The translations under genes were made by a program, and so were the position numbers. Below are positions 58,143 to 64,000 of a DNA stretch of 64,000 nt, in pieces. Source of the stretch: JAWAFC01 sp038890815. GTDB lineage: Archaea; Micrarchaeota; Micrarchaeia; Burarchaeales; JACRGF01. The stretch lies in the NCBI GenBank assembly GCA_038890815.1, contig JAWAFC010000002.1:87934-151933 (forward strand). The letters are read 5' to 3'. Numbering within the stretch: position 1 is the first letter of the stretch; every line of letters begins with the position of its first letter. The notes below the pieces were generated by a model that was given only the letters and a program-made list of their open reading frames with translations, was not told where the DNA came from and did not search any database.

Positions 58143-59651
58143 GTGCCAAAAGTGATCGAGAAATATAGGGTGAATGCCGATGGCATTCCCGTTGAGATAG
58201 CGATAGTCGACAGGGAGGACGAGTTCGTCACGATGTATGAGTTGACGCCCATCAAGCTGCAGAAGCCAACCGAGGTGGTGCTCGAGCACATAAAGGAGCG
58301 CATCATCGAGGATGTGAATCTCAAGGCCAGCGAGATGCTGGATATCCGGGCGGCCGAGAGCATGAAGAAGAAGTTCCTGGCCAAGGCGAACGAGCTTGTG
58401 GAAAAGGAAGTGGTGAACATCACCGATGAGATGAGGAACGTGCTGGTTGGAAAGCTGGCGCACGACCTCATCGGACTCGGCGACATCGAGCTGTTGCTCG
58501 CTGACGAGAACCTTGAGGAAATTGTGGTGAATTCATCGACTGAACCGCTGTGGGTGTATCATAAGAGATACGGCTGGCTCAAGACAAACTTCTTCCTGAA
58601 GAGCGAGGAGCAGATACAGAACTATGCGAGCATCATCGGCAGGAGGGTGGGCAAGCAGATAACCAACCTCAATCCCATACTCGATGCCCACCTGGTCACG
58701 GGCGACAGGGCAAACGCAACGCTCTTTCCCATAGCCACAAAGGGCAATGCCATAACGATAAGGAAGTTCGCCAAAACCCCATGGACGGCAGCCAACCTCA
58801 TCTATCCCATGAGGACGTTGAACTATGAGGTGGCCGCGCTGTTGTGGCTGTGCGTGCAGTACGAGATGAACATCATATTCGCAGGGGGCACGGCAAGCGG
58901 CAAGACTAGCCTGCTGAACGCCGCGCTCGTGTTCGTGCCCCCAAACCAGCGCATCGTCAGCATAGAGGAGACGCGCGAGCTCTACCTGCCGGCCTTCCTG
59001 CACTGGACCCCGATGGTCACGCGCTCGCCAAACCCCGAGGGCAAGGGCGAGGTGACCATGCTCGACCTCATGGTGAATTCGCTGAGGATGAGGCCGGACA
59101 GGATAGTGGTCGGCGAGATAAGGAGGCAGCACGAGGCAGAGGTGCTGTTTGAGGCCATGCACACGGGCCATGCCGTGTACTCGACCATACATGCGGACAA
59201 CGCCGAGCAGATGATAAACCGCATGACCACGCCGCCCATCAACCTGCCCGAGAGCATGCTGGGCGCGGTGCATCTGGTCTTTGTGCAATACAGACAGAGG
59301 CGCACGGGCATAAGGAGGACGCTTGAGGTCGCCGAGCTACTGCCCGGGGAGAAGGAGGTCAAGCTCAACCGCGTGTGGAAGTGGAATGCGAAAAAGGATG
59401 AGGTCGAGAAGGTGGGAAACTATGTGCGGCTGCTCGCAGAGCTCGAACTCTATACGGGAATGAGTGAGAAGGAGATTGAGGAGGACCTGAAGGAGAAGGA
59501 GGAGATTCTCGCCTACATGGTGAAAAACAGGATATACGATATAGATGATGTGGGCAGGATCGTGGCGACCTACTACCGAAACAGGGATGCTGTGATGGAT
59601 GTCGTGCAGAAAAAAAAGAGCCCCGAGCTCCTGCTGAGGCGCGAGGGATGA
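58143..59651 (+). CDS. Pilus assembly ATPase (GspE family), right operon
   Basis: 502 residues from GTG 58143. The N-domain starts YRVNADGIPVEIAIVD. GLGDIELLLADENLEEIVVN leads to the motor with Walker A AGGTASGKTSLLN near 250, Asp box SIEETRELYLP, Walker B DRIVVGEIRRQHEAE and His box YSTIHADNAEQ. It is clearly closer to the left-arm ATPase (46497-48227) than to the lone ATPase at 22817. It starts one base after the winged-helix gene. Confidence 0.95.
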   Translation: MPKVIEKYRVNADGIPVEIAIVDREDEFVTMYELTPIKLQKPTEVVLEHIKERIIEDVNLKASEMLDIRAAESMKKKFLAKANELVEKEVVNITDEMRNVLVGKLAHDLIGLGDIELLLADENLEEIVVNSSTEPLWVYHKRYGWLKTNFFLKSEEQIQNYASIIGRRVGKQITNLNPILDAHLVTGDRANATLFPIATKGNAITIRKFAKTPWTAANLIYPMRTLNYEVAALLWLCVQYEMNIIFAGGTASGKTSLLNAALVFVPPNQRIVSIEETRELYLPAFLHWTPMVTRSPNPEGKGEVTMLDLMVNSLRMRPDRIVVGEIRRQHEAEVLFEAMHTGHAVYSTIHADNAEQMINRMTTPPINLPESMLGAVHLVFVQYRQRRTGIRRTLEVAELLPGEKEVKLNRVWKWNAKKDEVEKVGNYVRLLAELELYTGMSEKEIEEDLKEKEEILAYMVKNRIYDIDDVGRIVATYYRNRDAVMDVVQKKKSPELLLRREG

Positions 59652-59654
59652 TGC

Positions 59655-60527
59655 ATGCCGCGCATTCCATTCAGCCTGCTCCCTCCGAGCATGGCGGTGG
59701 CGGCCGCAAAAAGGCTGCTGGCGCTCGGGGCGCCCATAGCCAAGCTCCTGCCTGGCCTTAAGGTGGAGCTCATACAGGCAAACTATGACCTGACGGCCAA
59801 AGAGTATGCCGCGCTCACTGTGGTTGTGGCGCTGACAAACGCGCTCGTGCTGGTCGCCAGCATATCACTGCTGGGATATGTTGCCGGAGTCAACCTGTAT
59901 GCCTTTGCTGTAGCGACCGCGCTCGTGGTCGGGATCGCCTCGTTCTTTTCCATTCTCTTCTATCCAAGGCTCATCGCCACGCGTAGGGTGCGCGCGCTCG
60001 ATGACAACCTCATCCCTGCGTTGCGGCAGATTCTCATCGAGCTCAAGTCGGGCGTCACGCTGTTCCAGGCCATGATGTCCATCACTGAGGGCTATGGTGA
60101 GGTGAGCGCCGAATTCAGGCGCATCGTTGAGCACATAAACATGGGCATCGCCGAGACCATGGCGCTCAACGAGGCCAGCAAGCGCAATCCCTCGCCACGC
60201 TTCCGCAGGGTGCTGTGGCAGATCTCGAATGCCATCACGAGTGGCTCAGATGTCGTGGTGGAGCTCGAGGCGACCATCGAAGACCTGACCAGAGAACGCA
60301 TAGATGACATAAAGAGGTATGGTCAGGAGCTAAATCCTTGGACGATGGTGTACATGATGGGCACCGGCATATTGCCATCGCTCGGCGTGAGCGTGGCGGT
60401 CATCATCCTATCGTTCCTCAACATCGCCATTCCAAAGCTCATCTTTCCGGCCATCATCGTCGGCATCATCCTGTTCCAGCTTTTCTTCATAAACTTTGTC
60501 TCCTCGAGGAGGCCGAGTGTGGATTGA
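59655..60527 (+). CDS. Pilus platform protein (GspF-like), right operon, first copy
   Basis: 290 residues. Membrane segments at ALTVVVALTNALVLVASISL, in AVATALVVGIASFFSILFYP and twice near the end surround a T2SSF domain (LRQILIELKSGVTLFQAMMS, SEFRRIVEHINMG-like EFRRIVEHINMGIAETMALN). It starts 3 bases after the ATPase stop and corresponds to 45581-46471. Confidence 0.9.
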   Translation: MPRIPFSLLPPSMAVAAAKRLLALGAPIAKLLPGLKVELIQANYDLTAKEYAALTVVVALTNALVLVASISLLGYVAGVNLYAFAVATALVVGIASFFSILFYPRLIATRRVRALDDNLIPALRQILIELKSGVTLFQAMMSITEGYGEVSAEFRRIVEHINMGIAETMALNEASKRNPSPRFRRVLWQISNAITSGSDVVVELEATIEDLTRERIDDIKRYGQELNPWTMVYMMGTGILPSLGVSVAVIILSFLNIAIPKLIFPAIIVGIILFQLFFINFVSSRRPSVD

Positions 60528-60528
60528 T

Positions 60529-61554
60529 ATGGTGCTGGACCGCCTTTTTGTCATAACGAGCGCGCTCATCCCACAGAGGGTGATTGATGATGTGGGCAGG
60601 CTGCTGCAGGAGGCCGATTTTGACATCCCACCCAGAAAGTACATCGGGCTTTCGCTGTGGGTGAGCTATGGCCTGGGGCTCATCGCATTCGCCATAGCGC
60701 TGACGTTCGCCGAATTCCTCGAGAGCCTGCTGGTGGGGATTGTCTCGTTCGCGGTCAGCGAGACGCTGTTCTTCCTGCTGCTGACAATCATCGCCGATAA
60801 CCGCGCCAGGAAAATAGAGGAGGCCCTGCCCGATGCGCTGCAGATGATAAGCGCCAACATGAGGGCGGGCATGACCATAGAGAATGCTGTGCTGGCGAGC
60901 GCGCGGCCCGAGTTCGGCCCGCTCGAGGAGGAGATACGGCGTGTATCGACAAAAGTTTATGGTGGCATGAGCATGGCGACCGCTTTCAGGGAGATGGCCG
61001 GGCGGGTGAGAAGCAGGGCGCTCAAGCGCGCCATAAACCTGCTCATCGAAGGGAGCGCGCTGGGGGGACAAATGGCCCAGCTGCTACACGAGATAGCGCG
61101 TGACCTCCGCGAGATGGCAAACCTGCGCCATGAGATTCAGAACGCCACGATCATGTACACGATTTTCATCGTGTTCAGCACTGTGCTCGCATCGCCCATA
61201 CTATTCGCCACAAGCATCTACTATACAGAGATAAACGAGCTTGTGATACGCAGCGCCGAGTTTAGCGGCCCGACCACGCTACCGGCCGGCGCGGCTGGCG
61301 TGGGCTTCCTTCCGACATTTGCGCTCGCACGGCCCGAGGATAGGATAACGGCCACCGAGATGACGACCTTTGCCATCACGTGCATACTCGTCACGACATT
61401 CTTCAGCTCGCTGACGCTTGGGCTCATCCGCCACGGCAAGGTGAGTTATGGCGTGAAGTACATCCTGCCCTTCATGGCCACAGCCCTCCTGATGTTCTTT
61501 GCAGCGCACTACACGCTCACGGAAGTGTTTAAATCATTCATAGCCATTAGATGA
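60529..61554 (+). CDS. Pilus platform protein (GspF/TadC-like), right operon, second copy
   Basis: 341 residues from ATG 60529, one base after the previous stop; an open frame from 60496 overlaps that gene. The T2SSF helices are LPDALQMISANMRAGMTIEN and VYGGMSMATAFREMAG. Six or more membrane segments follow or flank these. It corresponds to 44412-45584 but lacks that protein's Pro/Lys-rich leader. Confidence 0.9.
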   Translation: MVLDRLFVITSALIPQRVIDDVGRLLQEADFDIPPRKYIGLSLWVSYGLGLIAFAIALTFAEFLESLLVGIVSFAVSETLFFLLLTIIADNRARKIEEALPDALQMISANMRAGMTIENAVLASARPEFGPLEEEIRRVSTKVYGGMSMATAFREMAGRVRSRALKRAINLLIEGSALGGQMAQLLHEIARDLREMANLRHEIQNATIMYTIFIVFSTVLASPILFATSIYYTEINELVIRSAEFSGPTTLPAGAAGVGFLPTFALARPEDRITATEMTTFAITCILVTTFFSSLTLGLIRHGKVSYGVKYILPFMATALLMFFAAHYTLTEVFKSFIAIR

Positions 61555-61557
61555 GCG

Positions 61558-62016
61558 ATGCGCGCGCAAACGGCCATGGAGTATCTCATCACCTACGGCT
61601 GGGCCATCCTCATACTCGGTGTGCTGCTCGTGCTGATGTTCAACCTCGGCTTCTTCAACCCTGGCTCTTTCGTTACGGGCAGGAACCAGGCTTTTGGGCT
61701 CGGCACGTTCGCGGTATACGACTTCAAAGTCGTGCCCAGCGGCAACATCACGCTCTATCTCATAAACAATGCCGGCGCGCGCGTCACCATCCGGAGCATT
61801 GCAGTGAAGGGGGTCAACCTCACGGGCCTCTCACCTCCCCTTCCGCAATCGGTTGAGCCAGGCGGGCAACTGAACATAACTGGGCAGAGCGTGCTGACCG
61901 GAAACGTGGGCGATACCTTCACCAACGTCAAGCTCGAAATCGGCTTCGACCTGCAGGGAGGGGCAGCAGACCACATCGATGCCGGCATACTGCAGGGGCA
62001 CATAGACCCTGCATGA
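61558..62016 (+). CDS. Class III pilin, last gene of right operon
   Basis: 152 residues. MRAQTAMEYLITYGWAILIL is a strong class III signal (Q +1, Glu +5), and the TAMEYLITYGWAILI sequence is widespread in small-genome archaea. The mature part (TLYLINNAGARVTIRSIAVK, LNITGQSVLTG) is a beta-rich pilin domain. It may be the major pilin, because it is separate from the minor set. Confidence 0.88.
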   Translation: MRAQTAMEYLITYGWAILILGVLLVLMFNLGFFNPGSFVTGRNQAFGLGTFAVYDFKVVPSGNITLYLINNAGARVTIRSIAVKGVNLTGLSPPLPQSVEPGGQLNITGQSVLTGNVGDTFTNVKLEIGFDLQGGAADHIDAGILQGHIDPA

Positions 62017-62020
62017 TTCC

Positions 62021-63016
62021 ATGCGCACATATGCTCAAGCGGGCGTTGACATTGTAGCAGTGCGGCGCATGCAGCGCTACATAAACTGGCTGATCGGGCG
62101 CACGCGCACGCCCGCCTCCCACCCGTTGCTCGGGCACTACGCTGGCCTTTTCAGGTGCGGGGGCAGAACGCTGGCAGTGCACACCGATGGGGTGGGCACA
62201 AAAGTGCTGGTGGCACAACACCTCGATAAGTATGACACCATTGGCATTGATGCAGTTGCCATGAATGCCAATGATATTGTCTGCGTGGGCGCACGGCCTC
62301 TCGTCCTCGTTGATTACATCGCGTTGCAGCGAGAGGACTTCGCTCTCGTAAAGCAACTGATGCGAGGGCTCGTGAGGGGCGCGCGCGAGGCCGGCACGGC
62401 GATCGTCGGTGGCGAGACCGCAATCATGGGTGATGTCATACGCGGGCTGGCTGGGCGCACGGGCTTTGATCTGGCAGCCAGCATTGTCGGGGAGGTTGAC
62501 CACCTGATAACGGGAGCGGCCATGCGGCCCGGCGATGCACTCATCGGGCTGACCTCAGCCGGCATCCACAGCAATGGCATCACGCTGGCGCGCAAGGTCC
62601 TCGACCTTGATGTCTGGGGTGAGGAGTTGCTCAGGCCCACGCGCATCTATGTTAAGGCGGTGGCGCGCCTGCTCGCGGCCTGCCAGGTGAGAGGCCTTGC
62701 ACACATCACTGGCGGGGCTTTTGCCAAGCTCGCGCGGATAGGAAAGCAGGCTGGAGTTGGTTTCGTGCTGGACAGCATGCCGGAGCCGCCTGAAATTTTT
62801 GCTGCCATCAAGTCTGCGAGTGGCGCGAGCGACAGGGAGATGTATCGTACCTTTAACATGGGGGTGGGCATGGTTGCTGTGGTTCCCAAAAGCCAGGCCG
62901 AGCAGGCGCTCTATGCCTGCAACAAGGCTGGAGTACGCGCGATGGTTATCGGCAGCGTGACAAAAAGCAGGGAAATAGTGCTGGTGAGGGATGGGAGGAG
63001 GGTTAGGCTGGATTAG
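62021..63016 (+). CDS. purM: Phosphoribosylformylglycinamidine cyclo-ligase (AIR synthase)
   Basis: 331 residues. YAQAGVDIVAVRRMQRYI (4-21), HTDGVGTKVLVA, the AIR-synthase signature DAVAMNANDIVCVGARPL, and GGETAIMGDVIRG are all present; GAMRPGDALIGLTSAGIHSN-like and HITGGAFAKL complete the core. It catalyses the fifth step of purine synthesis. No other pur gene is in the window. It begins 4 bases after the pilin stop and overlaps the convergent hydrolase gene by 4 bases. Confidence 0.96.
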   Translation: MRTYAQAGVDIVAVRRMQRYINWLIGRTRTPASHPLLGHYAGLFRCGGRTLAVHTDGVGTKVLVAQHLDKYDTIGIDAVAMNANDIVCVGARPLVLVDYIALQREDFALVKQLMRGLVRGAREAGTAIVGGETAIMGDVIRGLAGRTGFDLAASIVGEVDHLITGAAMRPGDALIGLTSAGIHSNGITLARKVLDLDVWGEELLRPTRIYVKAVARLLAACQVRGLAHITGGAFAKLARIGKQAGVGFVLDSMPEPPEIFAAIKSASGASDREMYRTFNMGVGMVAVVPKSQAEQALYACNKAGVRAMVIGSVTKSREIVLVRDGRRVRLD

Positions 63017-63567
63017 AGCTCGCTCAGCCATGCCTCAATCTGCTTTCTCACAGCACTCAGCGTATATTTTGTCGGCACGCCGCCAAGCCCGCGCAACTCG
63101 AGAATCTCTTCGAGGAAGAACGCCGGAACCAGAATTATCATATAAGCGAGCATGCCGAAGTCTGGCGCGCTCACCAGCACGCGTTGCGCCCCGCTCAGCC
63201 ATACAGTTAGCTGCAGGTCCGCAAGACTGAATTCGGCCCGCGAGAGCGGATAGAGCAACTCAACCGGACCATAGAAAAGATCAAATACGGGGTGGGAGAG
63301 GAGCACGAGCATTGCCACGAGCAGCGACTCCTGTAGGATAACAGCACGCCTGTATCGCAGTGACAGCGCGAATGCCACGAGAGGCAGCGCGAGCGTCACA
63401 AACAAGTTGTGAAACGTTGCCCTGTGAACTCCGATAAAGAAATCAACATCAGGGAAGAATGCCAGAAAGGCGAACAGGAGAGGTGCGAGATGATGGTGTC
63501 GGACATGGAGTCTGGCGGCGTACAGAGCAATGAGGGTGAAGAGGAAGTGAAAGCCTGCCGTCGCCAT
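63013..63567 (-). CDS. Membrane metal-dependent hydrolase-like protein (YdjM/DUF457 family)
   Basis: 184 residues. The family pattern is visible: an N-terminal His (FHFLFTLIALY), FFPDVDFFIG with paired Asp, HRATFHNLFVTL (the HRxxTHS-like box, here FHN), and a later HPVFDLFYGPVELLYPL. Four or five membrane segments are present. These proteins are predicted zinc hydrolases of the membrane; activity is not well known. It follows the small zinc-ribbon gene by one base. Confidence 0.82.
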   Translation of the reverse strand: MATAGFHFLFTLIALYAARLHVRHHHLAPLLFAFLAFFPDVDFFIGVHRATFHNLFVTLALPLVAFALSLRYRRAVILQESLLVAMLVLLSHPVFDLFYGPVELLYPLSRAEFSLADLQLTVWLSGAQRVLVSAPDFGMLAYMIILVPAFFLEEILELRGLGGVPTKYTLSAVRKQIEAWLSEL

Positions 63568-63568
63568 G

Positions 63569-63700
63569 TCACGGCCCTTCCAAGCCGCACTTCATGCATC
63601 GGTAGTGGTTTATCGTCTCGCGGCAGTGAAAGCATCGCACGATGCGCTCCTGACCACATCCAGGACACGGAAACTCTGTGTATTCTTTTGTCTGTCGCAT
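63569..63700 (-). CDS. Small zinc-ribbon protein (DUF1610-like, HVO_2753 type)
   Basis: 43 residues from ATG 63700. Four CxxC-type knuckles are seen: CPGCG (12-16), CFHC (22-25) and CMKCG (36-40), with the family ending GLEGP. Such two-zinc archaeal microproteins are usually below annotation size limits. They are thought to bind nucleic acid or protein partners. GAAGGTGTTGGG lies in the leader and a TATA-like box is at 63753-63764. It is one base from the next gene, so the two are co-expressed. Confidence 0.85.
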   Translation of the reverse strand: MRQTKEYTEFPCPGCGQERIVRCFHCRETINHYRCMKCGLEGP

Positions 63701-63752
63701 GCACGAATAGCAATTTTTCAGCAACCCAACACCTTCTTTAATTTTGAGCGAA

Positions 63753-63764
63753 AAAATATAAATA
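63753..63764 (-). promoter_or_regulatory. TATA-like box of the zinc-ribbon gene
   Basis: AAAATATAAATA on the plus strand (TATTTATATTTT on the minus strand) would start minus-strand transcription near 63733, 33 bases before the ATG at 63700. It is too close to tRNA-Arg to serve it. For the tRNA, CTTTAATTTT at 63736-63745 is better placed. Confidence 0.5.
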
Positions 63765-63765
63765 A

Positions 63766-63839
63766 GCCCCCGTAGTCTAGCCTGGACAGGACGCGAGCCT
63801 GCGGAGCTTGTAACCCGAGTTCAAATCTCGGCGGGGGCG
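63766..63839 (+). tRNA. tRNA-Arg(GCG), no intron
   Basis: Acceptor GCCCCCG pairs with CGGGGGC (63832-63838), with discriminator G at 63839. The D stem is GTCT/GGAC. The anticodon stem CGAGC/GCTTG encloses CTGCGGA with anticodon GCG (63801-63803), reading CGC. The T arm is CCGAG TTCAAAT CTCGG. CCA is not encoded. In contrast to tRNA-Lys, no insertion is present. Confidence 0.93.
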
Positions 63840-63849
63840 TTCAACCCCA

Positions 63850-63927
63850 ATCAGAACCAACCGACGACTCGTCGGCTTCGCCTCCTCGTCGAATCGTTGG
63901 TTCCGATCAGAACCGCCAGCGCGGTTC
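63850..63927. repeat. Hairpin-rich non-coding sequence after tRNA-Arg
   Basis: ATCAGAACC is repeated at 63850 and 63906. GAACCAAC (63854-63861) pairs with GTTGGTTC (63896-63903). Within it CCGACGA-C-TCGTCGG (63861-63875) is a perfect short palindrome. A second hairpin is GAACCGC-CAGC-GCGGTTC (63910-63927). Two G-runs with similar flanks follow (63967-63976, 63987-63998). No gene is seen in 63840-64000. Confidence 0.6.
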
Positions 63928-64000
63928 CGATACCTCCAGCAACCATTTTCCATCAGCGCTTTATCCGAGGGGGGAAGGTCTAGGACGAAGGGGGGAAACC

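Noticed and set aside
57205..58149. Ser-rich minus-strand frame of about 314 residues
   Set aside because: It mirrors the coiled-coil region of the winged-helix protein; Ser/Leu-rich composition is the expected complement of Glu/Arg/Lys-rich coding.
44412..62016. Archaellum (arl/fla) operon
   Set aside because: The pilins have class III signals, but no archaellum accessory genes (arlC/D/E/F/G/J order) are present and each arm has two GspF-like proteins, which fits type IV pili better.
1..64000. CRISPR arrays, insertion sequences, integrases or rRNA genes
   Set aside because: I saw no regularly spaced repeats, transposase or integrase motifs, or rRNA sequence in the window.

Overview
The window is archaeal chromosome. 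It encodes transcription factor E, RNA polymerase subunit Rpo4/F, ribosomal protein L21e, a proteasome beta subunit, a KH-beta-CASP ribonuclease of the aCPSF1 type, class I lysyl-tRNA synthetase, the GatDE amidotransferase, archaeal Trm56, the AglB oligosaccharyltransferase, a geranylgeranyl reductase and many class III (archaellin-type) prepilins. TATA-like boxes (TTTAAATA, AAATATAAATA) lie about 25 bases from several gene starts. Very compact overlapping genes, a single-repeat TATA-binding protein and a tRNA split at unusual positions fit a small-genome DPANN-like lineage (for example Micrarchaeota or Diapherotrites), but no marker here fixes the phylum.

Region 1 (1-17.2 kb) is a surface glycan cluster, visibly richer in A+T than the rest. 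It has nucleotide-sugar enzymes (nucleotidyltransferase, UDP-sugar dehydrogenase, two epimerases), one GT2 and three GT4 glycosyltransferases, a Wzx-type flippase, two methyltransferases, a NodU-type carbamoyltransferase and three asparagine-synthase-like amidotransferases (one cut by the window edge). It is followed by aglB (17.2-19.9 kb), which would transfer the finished glycan to protein.

Region 2 (20-44.4 kb) is housekeeping: lipid and isoprenoid genes (geranylgeranyl reductase, cis- and trans-prenyl synthases); a lone secretion ATPase facing a half-size TBP; the conserved run L21e - Rpo4/F - DUF655 - KsgA; lysS; VKOR; tRNA-Lys head to head with trm56; tfe; psmB; aCPSF1; Elp3; gatD-gatE. 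Two places look like single-base frameshifts (about 20.0 and 36.9 kb).

Region 3 (44.4-62.0 kb) is a pair of divergent, paralogous type IV pilus-like operons that mirror each other around a palindromic promoter at 54.7 kb. The matching arms read pilins - ATPase - two membrane platform proteins. The left arm also carries a KaiC-like ATPase, a pilin with a long extracellular part and an 823-residue adhesin-like protein. A winged-helix domain is fused to the ATPase in the left arm and encoded separately in the right arm. Many N-x-S/T sequons in the surface proteins link this region to aglB and the glycan cluster.

Region 4 (62-64 kb) holds purM, a membrane metal-dependent hydrolase, a 43-residue zinc-ribbon protein, tRNA-Arg(GCG) and a hairpin-rich non-coding tail.
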